From Mariniblastus sp. (GTDB taxonomy: Bacteria > Planctomycetota > Planctomycetia > Pirellulales > Pirellulaceae): DNA of 64,000 nucleotides. The DNA is taken from NCBI GenBank assembly GCA_022447605.1, contig JAKVBG010000005.1, positions 62,001 to 126,000 on the forward strand, given 5' to 3'. Under the pieces are notes generated by a model. It made no database searches and was not told the DNA's origin. It saw only the letters and a list, made by a program, of their open reading frames with translations. The position numbers and the translations under genes were made by a program. This document shows, one piece after another, positions 26,234 to 35,916 of this stretch. Numbering within the stretch: position 1 is the first letter of the stretch; each line of letters begins with the position of its first letter.

Positions 26234-27781
26234 TCACTTTTCTATCTCGCGCTCCTGGCACGTCTCCTCCAACCAGGTCTCCAGCAGGCCGGACAACTCG
26301 GCTGCCAGAACCGGTTGCTGCTGGCTCAAGTTGCTCTGTTCCCCAGGATCATTTCCCAGGTGATAGAGCTCGGGAGCTTCCTGGCCCCGACGTAAGAGCA
26401 GCTTGTAGTCACCCCGGCGGAGAGCGCTGGAGGGGGAATGCCCGGAGCCATGGTTATGAGGGTAATGCCAGGCCAGGAACCGTTCCCGGGTGGACGGGCT
26501 GTCCTGGCCCCTCAGCAAGGGAGCCAGCGAAACCCCGTCCAGGTGCTGTTGCGGTTTCAGATCTAGACCGACCAGGTCCAGCAAGGTCGGGTAGAGGTCC
26601 ATCGTGATCGCCGGATCGTTGATTTCCTTGCCAGCGGGTACATGGCCAGGCCAGCTGACCAGGGTCGGTATCCCGATCCCTCCCTCATAATTCCAGCCTT
26701 TTCCCGCCCGCATCGGCAGACACGATGTGGGACCGATTCGACCGTTTTTTAACGTGCTCAAGCCCCCGTTATCGGAAGTCAGTACCACCACCGTGTTCTC
26801 AAGCAGCTGTCGATCCTCAAGACATTTCAGCAGGCGGCCGACATTATCATCCAAGTTGGAGACCATCGCCGCGTAGGCCGGGTTGTCCTGGCGGGGACGG
26901 GAACCGGCGTTGTTCTTCTCAGGGATCACCTCTGCTTTCGTATCGCCGTACACCGTTTGCCGTTTCTGTTCAAAACGGCGGACCAGTGCCGGGGGCGACT
27001 GGATCGGCGTATGGACGGCATAATGGGCCAGGCAGAGAAAGAACGGCGATTGCCCTCCTTCACTGATAAACTCGATCGCTGCATCCGTCAGATGGTCGGT
27101 CAGGTAATCACCCTGCTGGCCATCCTCGAAATCGGGGACATCCCAGTAGTTCTTTTTTTGCTGATTTGACTTGCGACGGTAGGGGAAAAAATAGGAGCCG
27201 GGCGCCCCAGCGCGGTTGACTCCCCGTTGCCAGTCAAACCCGTGATTCAACGGTTGCTGGTGATCCGCTTCGCCCAGGTGCCATTTACCGATGTAACCCG
27301 TCCGGTACCCGGCCGACTGAAACGCTTCGGCCAGGGTCGTTTCCGCATGGGGCAAATGGACATTACTGGGCTGCGGAATCCACTGCGTGATTCCGACCCG
27401 CTGGGGGACCTTCCCCGTCATCAGCGCAGCGCGGGTCGGGGAACAGACCGGGTGGGCCGAATAGAATTGAGCAAACTGGGCACCCGATCTGGCCAAGCGG
27501 TCGATGTGGGGGGTCTCGTAGAATTCAGAACCGTAACAGCCAAGGTCATGCCGTCCCAGGTCATCCACGAACAAGACGAGGACATTCGGGCGCGCAACCG
27601 AGTCATCCGCTGCGCCCACCCGGTTGATTGTCACCAGCAGTAACAACACGAACAGGCAAACCGCAAACCGTTGCGAGCCGCTCCGCTGAAACCCACTCAA
27701 ACGGAGTAGGCCAGGTTTGGATTGACCCTGCTTGGAGTCGTACTTCAAATTGGCATGAATCATGTTCATTCGATTACCCAT
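26234..27781 (-). CDS. Secreted sulfatase (formylglycine, Cys type)
   Basis: The 515-residue product has a long basic N-terminus and a signal helix (FAVCLFVLLLLVTINRVGA). The mature enzyme starts with PNVLVLFVDDLG, whose two Asp residues bind calcium, and has the sulfatase signature CSPTRAALMTG with Cys113 as the residue converted to formylglycine. GYIGKWHLG and VVLTSDNGG complete the active site. It is most like arylsulfatases acting on sulfated polysaccharides, but the substrate cannot be told. In-frame ATGs at 27769 and 27763 are alternative starts; a TATAAT just before 27781 makes one of these likely if transcription starts near 27785. Confidence 0.93.
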   Translation of the reverse strand: MGNRMNMIHANLKYDSKQGQSKPGLLRLSGFQRSGSQRFAVCLFVLLLLVTINRVGAADDSVARPNVLVLFVDDLGRHDLGCYGSEFYETPHIDRLARSGAQFAQFYSAHPVCSPTRAALMTGKVPQRVGITQWIPQPSNVHLPHAETTLAEAFQSAGYRTGYIGKWHLGEADHQQPLNHGFDWQRGVNRAGAPGSYFFPYRRKSNQQKKNYWDVPDFEDGQQGDYLTDHLTDAAIEFISEGGQSPFFLCLAHYAVHTPIQSPPALVRRFEQKRQTVYGDTKAEVIPEKNNAGSRPRQDNPAYAAMVSNLDDNVGRLLKCLEDRQLLENTVVVLTSDNGGLSTLKNGRIGPTSCLPMRAGKGWNYEGGIGIPTLVSWPGHVPAGKEINDPAITMDLYPTLLDLVGLDLKPQQHLDGVSLAPLLRGQDSPSTRERFLAWHYPHNHGSGHSPSSALRRGDYKLLLRRGQEAPELYHLGNDPGEQSNLSQQQPVLAAELSGLLETWLEETCQEREIEK

Positions 27782-27791
27782 GTTGGCAAAA

Positions 27792-27797
27792 ATTATA
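27792..27797 (-). promoter_or_regulatory. Candidate -10 box for the sulfatase gene
   Basis: A consensus TATAAT occurs on the minus strand 11 bases before the first ATG. A weak -35 (TTTGCC) lies 17 bases further upstream. If used, the first ATG would be nearly leaderless. Confidence 0.4.
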
Positions 27798-27963
27798 CGT
27801 TTTTAAGGAATCCGGGCAAAAAGCCGGGTATTACCCCAATTTCGTTAGTTGATACCAAGAATGCCGTATTTACAATGAGTTCCAGAGCCCCGTACTTCCT
27901 GCCCACCCGTAGTTGGGCTCATTTTCATCTCTTTTCAGAGTTTGTCAGATCAAGGATCACAAC

Positions 27964-30522
27964 GTGAAGAAGAACCGGAAGAAAAAAACCGCGTCAAAAT
28001 TACAGAGACAGCGCCGGCGCCGTCGAGATGCTGACCTGGCACGAAGCTATGAATTGATGGAACCGCGTCGTGTACTGGCAGCCATTTTCCCAGCCTACGT
28101 TGATGGGACCTTTACGCTCGGGGATCCTTCCGGCGCCAGTCCCTATCAGCTAGAGGATACGTTCGAGCTGGAAAGCATTCCCAATGCGGACAAGGTGATT
28201 TACCTGGACTTCAACGGTCACCATTCCGTCTTGAATGCGTGGAATCATGACATCGTATTCCCGGCCTTTGACCGGGATGGCGATGCGAATAATTTCAGTG
28301 ATGCCGAGTTGATTGAAATTCAGAAGAATTTTCAGAATGTATCCGAGGATTTCTTTGCCTTTGGCATCAACGTGACCACTAAAGATCCGGGCATCGATTA
28401 CCTCACGAAGCTTGACAATTCGGACACGACCTATGGAATCCGGGTCGTCTGTACTCAGGCTACGGACGGGTTTGGTGGTTTCGGTGGGATTGCCTTTTTG
28501 AACAGTTTTGACAGTCACCTCGATGACCCATGCTTTGCATTGAACAAGGGGGTCAATGTTGGTGCCATGACCCAGTCCCATGAAGTCGGCCATACACTCG
28601 GGTTGCGACACGACGGACTCGATGGGAGCGCCTACCATCCCGGCAGTGGATCGGGAGAAACTTCCTGGGGACCGATCATGGGTGCCCCGTTCAGTGCCAA
28701 TTTAACCCAGTGGTCACCCGGCGACTACGATGGTTCCACGAATACGGAAGATGATTACGCCGTGATCACCAAGAGTCGCAACGGCTTCGATTTCAAAACC
28801 GATGACTACGGCAGCACCCTTGAGTCGGCCAGTCCCCTCATCGTCGAAAACAACACCGTTTTCATGTGGGGGAATATCGAGACACAGTCGGATGTTGACG
28901 TCTTTGAATTCACCACCTCCCGAGATGATGTCTCATTTGAACTCAAGCCTTTTCAGGAGAACCCCAATCTCGATATCCAGGCCACCATTTACGATTCAGA
29001 CGGGGCGGTTGTGGCGGTCAGCAACCCGGCCGACCAGCTCGATGCTTCATTCAACCTGTCACTGGAGGCCGGCACCTACTTCCTGGCCGTTGAGGGGGTT
29101 GGGTTGCCCGGAGAATATTCTGACTATGGCAGCATCGGCTTTTACACCATTGAAGGCACCGTCATCAATCTGTTTGGCAGTGACATCGGGGAAGCCGGCC
29201 ATGTGACCATCAATCACAACTGGACAACGGTTGAACTGGAACGAACGTATGAGGACCCGGTCGTAATCATGGGCCCATCCAGCCGCAATGGGGGTGATGT
29301 CCTGACCGTTCGAGTCAACAACGTGACATCTGAAAGTTTTGATGTCCGATTGCAGGAATGGGATTACCGCGACGGTCGGCACGTACCTGAAACAGTCAGC
29401 TACATCGTCATGGAAGCGGGTGAGTACACGCTGATGGATGGCACGAAACTGCGAGCCGGCACCAACGAGAGTGGCGGACGCTGGAAGACCTATGATCTCA
29501 GTGAGTCGATCTTTGATTCCACACCGATGGTCTTCTCTCAGGTGATGACCACCAATGGCGAAGAAGCGGTTACCACGCGAATTCGCAACGCGTCGGCCAA
29601 CAGCTTCCAGCTGAGAGTTCAGGAGCAACAGGCCAACGGCCCCCAGCGGCATGTCAATGAAACAGTTGGCTATCTGGCCATCACCCCCGGAGGAAGCGGT
29701 AGTGAATCCGGAGGGAATTTCGTTTACGAAGCGGGCAACACGGGGATTGCCGTAACCCACAAACCCTACCAGATCGATTTCGAACAGACGTTTGTCGAAG
29801 CCCCTGTACTGCTTACAGCGATGCAGTCGCACACCGGTGGTGATCCGGCTACCGTCCGCTTACGCAGTGCATTGTCGACCGATAGTGCCACGATTTTCAT
29901 CGAGGAAGAACGATCCCACGACTATGAAATGCGACACAACCCGGAAGACGTCGGTTATTTCGCCATCTCCGTGGGGGATATCCTCGGAGAAGACGAGGAT
30001 GGCGATAAGCCACCCGAATTCATTTACGCACCGGGCTACAAACCTGGATTTGCTGGCATGCCAGGTTACTACTCGACCGACAAGCCTGAAATTTGGGCCG
30101 CGTTGGCAGTCATGGAGTCCTGGGGTGACGAAATCGTAGGTGATCACGAATGCGGTTGCTGTACCGATTCCGTCTCGCTGGCCGGCGCTCTGAGCGATTC
30201 CGGCTCCAATGACTATGGCCAGGCAGACAGCGTGAGCCACGATGATGATCCTTGCTGCACCTGTGCCGATTGCATGAGTGCCATTGGAAGTGAACTCGGC
30301 TTGACTGGTTTTGTACCTGAGGGAGAGTTGGCCACCACTACGGAAGAGGTCACGGAAATTGCCGCGCCTGGCATCCATGACCGAATCCGTAATCTGGCTG
30401 GAGCACTCGACCTCGAACCCAGCTCCCATCACTTTGCATTTTTCAGCTCCTTCGTTTCCATCGGTGAAGACACCACCGAGCAGGAACTGGATGAAGTCGA
30501 CTTCTTCAATACGATGCCGTAA
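27964..30522 (+). CDS. Large secreted zinc metalloprotease-like protein with LEPR-type N-terminus and three C-terminal modules
   Basis: Start GTG 27964 has AAGGA seven bases upstream; the 852-residue product begins with a very basic stretch and MEPRRVLA (residues 32-39), the planctomycete LEPR-x-LL surface-protein motif. A zincin domain follows with HEVGHTLGLRH (206-216), the metzincin-type HExxHxxGxxH. Next is a PPC-like beta domain (~280-395). Three related modules of 70-85 residues come after (~413-500, 507-575, 599-674), sharing a VR strand, a QE or EE strand and an H-x2-E-T/D-V-x-Y motif. The acidic C-terminus has a Cys cluster (CGCC, CCTCADC). It is probably an exported protease; an intrinsic terminator follows. 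Confidence 0.85.
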   Translation: MKKNRKKKTASKLQRQRRRRRDADLARSYELMEPRRVLAAIFPAYVDGTFTLGDPSGASPYQLEDTFELESIPNADKVIYLDFNGHHSVLNAWNHDIVFPAFDRDGDANNFSDAELIEIQKNFQNVSEDFFAFGINVTTKDPGIDYLTKLDNSDTTYGIRVVCTQATDGFGGFGGIAFLNSFDSHLDDPCFALNKGVNVGAMTQSHEVGHTLGLRHDGLDGSAYHPGSGSGETSWGPIMGAPFSANLTQWSPGDYDGSTNTEDDYAVITKSRNGFDFKTDDYGSTLESASPLIVENNTVFMWGNIETQSDVDVFEFTTSRDDVSFELKPFQENPNLDIQATIYDSDGAVVAVSNPADQLDASFNLSLEAGTYFLAVEGVGLPGEYSDYGSIGFYTIEGTVINLFGSDIGEAGHVTINHNWTTVELERTYEDPVVIMGPSSRNGGDVLTVRVNNVTSESFDVRLQEWDYRDGRHVPETVSYIVMEAGEYTLMDGTKLRAGTNESGGRWKTYDLSESIFDSTPMVFSQVMTTNGEEAVTTRIRNASANSFQLRVQEQQANGPQRHVNETVGYLAITPGGSGSESGGNFVYEAGNTGIAVTHKPYQIDFEQTFVEAPVLLTAMQSHTGGDPATVRLRSALSTDSATIFIEEERSHDYEMRHNPEDVGYFAISVGDILGEDEDGDKPPEFIYAPGYKPGFAGMPGYYSTDKPEIWAALAVMESWGDEIVGDHECGCCTDSVSLAGALSDSGSNDYGQADSVSHDDDPCCTCADCMSAIGSELGLTGFVPEGELATTTEEVTEIAAPGIHDRIRNLAGALDLEPSSHHFAFFSSFVSIGEDTTEQELDEVDFFNTMP

Positions 30523-30570
30523 CCATTCGCCCTGCCTGGGCAATGATTGCCAAACCGTAAAGCATGGTTT

Positions 30571-30599
30571 AAAACCGGTCGTTCTGGCCGGTTTTTTTT
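30571..30599 (+). terminator. Intrinsic terminator after the metalloprotease gene
   Basis: AAAACCGG and CCGGTTTT form a stem around a nine-base loop, and the T-run continues to eight T residues. It lies about 50 bases after the stop and just before galK. Confidence 0.85.
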
Positions 30600-30626
30600 G
30601 TTGCTGCGGGGTTGGGGTATCGAGTC

Positions 30627-31772
30627 ATGGCACTGCTTGAACAGGCGCTCCGAGCATTCGAAGAGAGATTCGGCTCAGGTCCGGAAATCGCGGCTCAGGC
30701 ACCGGGTCGTGTCAACCTGATTGGTGAACATATCGATTACAATGACGGCCTGGTTTTGCCGATGGCAATTGACCGTTACACGGTCATCGCCGGAGGCAGG
30801 ACAACTGGCGATGGCTATCATTTCTACCTGCCAGGCCGAGACCAGTTTTTTTCAGCACCCGATTTAAAGCTGGGAGATCACTCCCCACCCTGGGCCGGTT
30901 ATGTACTGGGCGTACTCAAGCAGTTTGAGTTGGCAGGGTTTCCCGTACCACCGTTGCGAGCCGTGATTGTTTCCGACGTTCCCCCGGGCTCAGGGCTGTC
31001 CAGCAGCGCTGCCCTCGAAGTGGCAACCGCCACACTGGCAGAACAGCTTACCGGCCACATCATGGCGCCGATGGAAAAGGCCTATCTCTGTCAGCGGGCC
31101 GAACACGAATCGGCCGGTGTGCCCTGCGGGATCATGGACCAGGCGAGCGCCATCCTTTGCCAGCGGGACTCGGTTCTTGAACTCGACTGCCGGGACCAGA
31201 ATCACCGGCAACTCCCGTTTGTGCCGGAAGGCTTGGGGGTCCTGGTCACCAACAGCAAGGTCCAGCACAACCTGGCTACAGGGAACTACGCGACCCGCCG
31301 CCAGGAGTGCGAACTCGCTGCGTCCAAACTGGACATCGCCTCGTGGCGCCACCTCACTCCTGACCAGTTTGACCAGATCTCCGCTTGCCTGCCGGAGACC
31401 TTGTTACGCCGGGGACAACATGTCGTCTCGGAGATCGCGAGGACGCTTCAAGCGAGTGAGGCGATCGAATCGGGACAGTGGTCGTCGCTGGGTGAACTGC
31501 TGTACCAGAGCCACGAGTCGCTGCGCGACCATTTCCAGGTCAGCTGTCCGGAGTTGGATCTGCTGGTGGACTTTACCAGTGATCTACCTGGCGTCCTTGG
31601 TTCACGGATGACGGGAGGCGGGTTTGGCGGATGTACGGTCAGCTTGATCGAGCTGGCAGAACGACCCTTCATTGAGCGGGCCATTGTGACCAAGTACCAG
31701 GCCGCCACAGGCATGGAACCGGAACTGTTTGTGACCCGCCCCTCGGACGGGGCCCAGCCGATCTCCCTCTAG
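30627..31772 (+). CDS. galK: Galactokinase
   Basis: The 381-residue GHMP kinase has the galactokinase signature APGRVNLIGEHIDYNDGLVLP, the ATP loop PPGSGLSSSAALEVA, the catalytic-region motif GIMDQASAILC and C-terminal MTGGGFGGCTVSL. It phosphorylates galactose at C1 in the Leloir pathway. I start at ATG 30627 (GGGG about ten bases upstream) rather than at TTG 30612. No galT, galE or galM lies next to it. The preceding terminator suggests that it has its own promoter in a very short leader. Confidence 0.95.
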   Translation: MALLEQALRAFEERFGSGPEIAAQAPGRVNLIGEHIDYNDGLVLPMAIDRYTVIAGGRTTGDGYHFYLPGRDQFFSAPDLKLGDHSPPWAGYVLGVLKQFELAGFPVPPLRAVIVSDVPPGSGLSSSAALEVATATLAEQLTGHIMAPMEKAYLCQRAEHESAGVPCGIMDQASAILCQRDSVLELDCRDQNHRQLPFVPEGLGVLVTNSKVQHNLATGNYATRRQECELAASKLDIASWRHLTPDQFDQISACLPETLLRRGQHVVSEIARTLQASEAIESGQWSSLGELLYQSHESLRDHFQVSCPELDLLVDFTSDLPGVLGSRMTGGGFGGCTVSLIELAERPFIERAIVTKYQAATGMEPELFVTRPSDGAQPISL

Positions 31773-31795
31773 AACCAGGTCGGCAATCCCAAGAT

Positions 31796-32815
31796 TCAAC
31801 TGCCCACGATCCCTCGGTGAACCAGGTTATTCAAACGACGGGCGACAGTCACCAATCCGTCAACCACTACCTCGTTGTAGGAACGACCATCACGGGTATC
31901 GATTCCGTGCCCCGGGTCCAACGCCCGCAAACCGGCCAGAGCATCATCCTCGTGGTGAAACACCTCGACAAAAACGGTTTCCAGTTTACCTGTCCCGGCG
32001 CAGGCGGCCAGCAAGGCGCCGATCCACCCATCATCGGTGGAGAGACAACCGCGGGTGGTTTTCGAGGACGCATGAAAAATCCCCAGCGCGTCAGCCGCGG
32101 CAATTTCATCAATCAACGCTTCATTTTCAGGAATACTCAGCGGCGAGTCACCACAATGGGCCGCGTCGACCATGACCTTGAAAAACGGCCGCCCCAACAG
32201 TTCATTGGCAGACTGTACGAATTGCCAGATGCGACCCATGTCAGTGAACGTCTGGAATTCCCCACCCCGCAGGAATTCGATATGCCATGCCTTAACCGAC
32301 GAACCCTCCAAATCCGCTTGCTTCACGGCCGAGGTGTGCACGCGAACATTCTGGGCGACGGCCGCGTCGAAATCGGCTCCCTCTTTACGTGTCGCTCCCT
32401 CCTGCATCCACGCCTCGACCGATGTCGAACTGACGTCCTGAATCCCGTGTTGCTTGGCTGCCGTTAAACCGTCAACCAGCATCTCGATTACCTGCTCCTC
32501 GTCAGCCGGGTTCATCGGGTCGGCTCCGCCAACCATCAGGATAAAATGAACTTTCAAGTCAAGGGCTTGAAAGCCTTCCACCATTTCGGTCACATCGGAT
32601 TCATCAAGCCCGGGGAAGTAGGGGATCTGGACACAATTAGGGCGAACGGGTGATTGGTCAATGATCTCTTTCATGTTGGCAACCACGGCCAATTGACCGG
32701 CAACATTTCTCGGAATCCTGCCGTCCTCATCCGGGACCAAGCCACCGACAAATTTCAAGTGCGTAGGAACGACTCCCAAATCAACAGGCGCCAATAATTG
32801 AATCTGGTCCGACAT
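31796..32815 (-). CDS. TIM-barrel protein of the xylose isomerase/AP endonuclease type
   Basis: The 339-residue product shows alternating strands and helices as in a TIM barrel, with candidate metal ligands late in the barrel: FKVMVDAAHCGDSP, GIFHASSKTTRGCL and VFVEVFHHEDDA. This layout resembles the sugar phosphate isomerase/epimerase family, though the sequence is distant and I cannot name a substrate. I choose ATG 32815, which has GAGG eight bases upstream. It lies nine bases after the 220-residue unknown gene and is the last gene of the minus-strand sugar-type cluster. Confidence 0.7.
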   Translation of the reverse strand: MSDQIQLLAPVDLGVVPTHLKFVGGLVPDEDGRIPRNVAGQLAVVANMKEIIDQSPVRPNCVQIPYFPGLDESDVTEMVEGFQALDLKVHFILMVGGADPMNPADEEQVIEMLVDGLTAAKQHGIQDVSSTSVEAWMQEGATRKEGADFDAAVAQNVRVHTSAVKQADLEGSSVKAWHIEFLRGGEFQTFTDMGRIWQFVQSANELLGRPFFKVMVDAAHCGDSPLSIPENEALIDEIAAADALGIFHASSKTTRGCLSTDDGWIGALLAACAGTGKLETVFVEVFHHEDDALAGLRALDPGHGIDTRDGRSYNEVVVDGLVTVARRLNNLVHRGIVGS

Positions 32816-32823
32816 GAATGGCC

Positions 32824-33486
32824 TCAATCAAATTCTAAAGGATAATCACTAAGCAAATCTGAAGCTCGTTCGTAGACACGTTTTCGAGCCGATGGAATCC
32901 AAGTCAGAATCTTATCATCAAGTGTCGCCAATTTCACCCGATCGAGAACATTGTTTAACCGAAACAGCAACCCCGGATCGTTCAGGTAATCGAACAGGAA
33001 CCTGATTTCGAGAAATCTCGAAATGTAGTACACGAGTTTTTGGGTCGGCTGGGTCGCAAAACGATTGATCTTCTCTTGGAGTGTTTGCGGACAGACACGG
33101 GCCACCTGGTCGTAATAAAATTCCAGGCGGCCTGGAAACTGCTCGACCAGGAACGCATCGAGCAGCAGTTCGACGATAATATGCCCCAGCAAGGAGGCGC
33201 GAAAACCGGCCTCTCCACCGAGCAGCTCTCGGATCTCGACGGCAAAACGAAGATTGAGTTCGGCAAAGGCCGGGGTCTGATGAAACCAGCGGTCGTCCTG
33301 ATGATGCTGAATCACGCCCCGGGCGACGGCTGCGAGCAGCGGATCCGGATCCGCCACGAACTCCCGAGCCGCCTTTTCACGTAGCCGACATTTTCGATCG
33401 ACCGCGCCCAGCCAGTCCGGCAGGCAACAACCGACCATGAAGGGGGGATCGTCCAGGAAGGGCAGGGCATGGGTAAAGCAGTTCAT
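32824..33486 (-). CDS. Conserved-looking alpha-helical protein, function unknown
   Basis: The 220-residue product starts MNCFTHALPFLDDPPFMVGC, followed by LPDWLGAVDRK and later GVIQHHQDDRWFHQTPAF and LLGHIIVELLLDAF. The spaced His and Asp residues at helix starts recall helical metal-dependent hydrolases of the ACP phosphodiesterase (AcpH) or zinc-dependent phospholipase C type, but I cannot match it firmly. GTGAGG lies five bases before the ATG. It is coupled to the TIM-barrel gene that follows by a nine-base gap. Confidence 0.7.
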   Translation of the reverse strand: MNCFTHALPFLDDPPFMVGCCLPDWLGAVDRKCRLREKAAREFVADPDPLLAAVARGVIQHHQDDRWFHQTPAFAELNLRFAVEIRELLGGEAGFRASLLGHIIVELLLDAFLVEQFPGRLEFYYDQVARVCPQTLQEKINRFATQPTQKLVYYISRFLEIRFLFDYLNDPGLLFRLNNVLDRVKLATLDDKILTWIPSARKRVYERASDLLSDYPLEFD

Positions 33487-33656
33487 CTCGCCTCACTACG
33501 GAAACAGTCTCGCCCATCCTACAGGCCACTTTGTCCGCCCCCACGCCGGCTCGTCGCCGAAGACAGGCAAGCGTGCTTATCATGGACTGCGGCAATCCTC
33601 AACCGCGTTCCACGGGTCACAGCCGAGCCAAAACTCAGCTTGTGGCGAGGGTGCCG

Positions 33657-34787
33657 TTAGACATCCACCCAGGCCTCGGATTTTGCACTGGCCAACACCG
33701 CGTCACAGACCTTCTGAGTTTCCAAGGCATCCCGAAACGTCGGACCTGCCGGTTTGCCATCTGCCAGGCCGGTCAGGAAATCGGCCACCTGATGCACGAA
33801 ACTGTGTTCGTAGCCCAGGCAGAGACCCGGCACCCACCAATTCCCCAGGTAAGGGTGATCCCCATCGGAAATATGGATACTCCGCCAGCCACGAACCGGG
33901 CCGTCATCCGCGTAATCGAAATAGTCCAAACGGTTCAGATCGTGCAGGTCCCACTTCAATGAACCGTTCTCGCCATTGATCTCAAACGTGTAGAGCGCCT
34001 TGTGGCCGCGAGCATAACGGGTTGATTCAAAGAGACCGAGTGAACCGTTATCGAACCGACACAAAAAGGCGCAGGCGTCGTCGATACCAACCGGCTGGAC
34101 TTCGCCCGTTTCATTGTGAACCCGCTCTTTGACAAACGTCTCGGTCATGGCAGAAACATGATTGATCGATCCGTTCAGCCAGATGGCCGTATCGATACAA
34201 TGCGCCAGCAAGTCCCCCGTCACCCCGCTGCCGGCAGCCTCCACGTCGAGTCGCCAGAGCGCGTTGCCTCCTTGGGGCAGATCCTCGGCGATCGTCCAGT
34301 CCTGCAGAAAGTTGGCCCGGTAATGAAAGATCTTGCCCAGCTTTCCCGAGGCCACGATATTCCTGGCATGGGTCACAGCCGGAATCCGGCGATAGTTGTA
34401 CCAGACCATGTTGGCGACACCAGCGGCTTCGACCGCCTGGCACATCTCCTCACCCTCGGCCGTGTTCATGGCGATCGGCTTTTCGCAAAGGATCATCTTC
34501 CCGGCCTCGGCGGCGGCGATGGAAATTTCCTTGTGCAGGTTGTTGGGGACGCAAATGTCGACCACATCAATGTCATCACGGGCAATCAACTGGCGCCAAT
34601 CGGTTTCGATGGACTCATACCCCCACTGGTCGGCAAACTCCTGGGCCGGCCCTGCATTGCGGGCGCAGGCAGCCTTCAGGACAGGGCGGTACTCGAGGTC
34701 AAAAAAATCATTGACCCGCTTGTACGCATTGGTATGCGCACGACCCATGAATCCATAACCGATCATTCCAACATTAAGGTCTTTCAT
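33657..34787 (-). CDS. Gfo/Idh/MocA family oxidoreductase
   Basis: The 376-residue product has an N-terminal Rossmann NAD(P) fold ([13 protein letters not shown]) and the family motif [10 protein letters not shown], where the Lys of EKP is catalytic. The C-terminal beta domain holds [14 protein letters not shown], with the conserved GG-D-x3-H variant. These enzymes oxidise or reduce sugars and inositols. Neighbours are a cupin and two TIM-barrel isomerase-like proteins, which points to a sugar or polyol catabolic route. CGGGA lies about eight bases before the ATG. Confidence 0.92.
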   Translation of the reverse strand: MKDLNVGMIGYGFMGRAHTNAYKRVNDFFDLEYRPVLKAACARNAGPAQEFADQWGYESIETDWRQLIARDDIDVVDICVPNNLHKEISIAAAEAGKMILCEKPIAMNTAEGEEMCQAVEAAGVANMVWYNYRRIPAVTHARNIVASGKLGKIFHYRANFLQDWTIAEDLPQGGNALWRLDVEAAGSGVTGDLLAHCIDTAIWLNGSINHVSAMTETFVKERVHNETGEVQPVGIDDACAFLCRFDNGSLGLFESTRYARGHKALYTFEINGENGSLKWDLHDLNRLDYFDYADDGPVRGWRSIHISDGDHPYLGNWWVPGLCLGYEHSFVHQVADFLTGLADGKPAGPTFRDALETQKVCDAVLASAKSEAWVDV

Positions 34788-34869
34788 TTTTTATTCCCGT
34801 GTAAACAAGTCTGACAATCAACAGAGTGTCCTCGGCCATCGAGTTACTTCCGGCTGGGTGCATCAAGCC

Positions 34870-35898
34870 TTACTGCCAACCGTGTGCGTCGCGCACGTCG
34901 ATCATCGTCTTTAAAATCGTGTTCCAGGTCTGTGGGTTTTGCAGGGTCGAGTTGGGGAACATGCAACCGTCCCAACAGATATGCTGGATTCCCCGCTGAC
35001 CGGCATCCTCCAGCCAGTAAGAAGAACATTTTACGATATCCAGTTTGCCTGCCGGGTCATCTGCCGGGCAGTGTCGACCCGTCTTGTCATGATCCCCCGT
35101 GCCATGCACCGAGCCGTCGTTCTGGGCCACATGAAAATCGATCGTCCATGGCCGGAGCGCATCGGTCATCTGTTGATAGGATTCCCAGAATTCCTCGTCG
35201 GTATGCTCTTCCTGCAGCAAAGCGTTCTCCGGCGAGTTGTAGCCAAGCAAATAGAGATACGTATGGGCCAGGTCCGCCTGAAAACCAACCGTCTCGGGCA
35301 TGCCCACCGCTTCGAGCAATCGCAACATGTCTTTCCAGGAATGCATGCCTCCCCAGCAGATCTCTCCCTCAGCCGCCAGGCGTTCACCGTGGTCGGCCGC
35401 TACCTGGGCGGCCCGGCGAAAAGTCTCGGCAATCGCTTCCGTGCCGGTCGCGGGATCCTGAGCCCAGGTTTCCACGCCTTCGGCCGAGTCGATCCGAATC
35501 ACGCCATACTGTCGCACTCCATGTTCGTTGAACACCTTGGCAATACGACATGCCTTTTCTACCGCCAAGACAAAATTATCCCGGTCCTCACCCGTACCCA
35601 TCGAGGATCCGCCCACCGTCCCCGGCCAGACCGGGGCCACCAGGGAGCCCACCTTGAGGTCATAACTGGCAATCTTGTCGGCAATCGCCTTCAGTTCGTC
35701 TTCACTGGCATCCGGGTCGGTGTGGGGGTGAAACAGAAAATAGTCGATCCCTTCAAATTTTTGCCCGTCCACCTCGGCAGCGGCCGTTAACTCCAGCATC
35801 GTATCCAGGCTGAGATCCGGTTCATCCCCACCCTGGCTGGCTTTCCCGACAAGCCCCGGCCACATGGCGTTATGCAATTTTGGGTAAGTGTTACTCAT
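34870..35898 (-). CDS. Sugar phosphate isomerase/epimerase-like TIM-barrel protein
   Basis: The 342-residue product is a xylose isomerase-like TIM barrel. Probable metal ligands are seen in [42 protein letters not shown] and the terminal [11 protein letters not shown]. The family interconverts ketoses, aldoses or inosose-type compounds. It lies 18 bases after the cupin gene and 82 bases before the oxidoreductase in the same direction, so they probably form one operon. The substrate is unknown. Confidence 0.85.
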   Translation of the reverse strand: MSNTYPKLHNAMWPGLVGKASQGGDEPDLSLDTMLELTAAAEVDGQKFEGIDYFLFHPHTDPDASEDELKAIADKIASYDLKVGSLVAPVWPGTVGGSSMGTGEDRDNFVLAVEKACRIAKVFNEHGVRQYGVIRIDSAEGVETWAQDPATGTEAIAETFRRAAQVAADHGERLAAEGEICWGGMHSWKDMLRLLEAVGMPETVGFQADLAHTYLYLLGYNSPENALLQEEHTDEEFWESYQQMTDALRPWTIDFHVAQNDGSVHGTGDHDKTGRHCPADDPAGKLDIVKCSSYWLEDAGQRGIQHICWDGCMFPNSTLQNPQTWNTILKTMIDVRDAHGWQ

Positions 35899-35916
35899 CG
35901 ATTCTTCTACCTCGAT

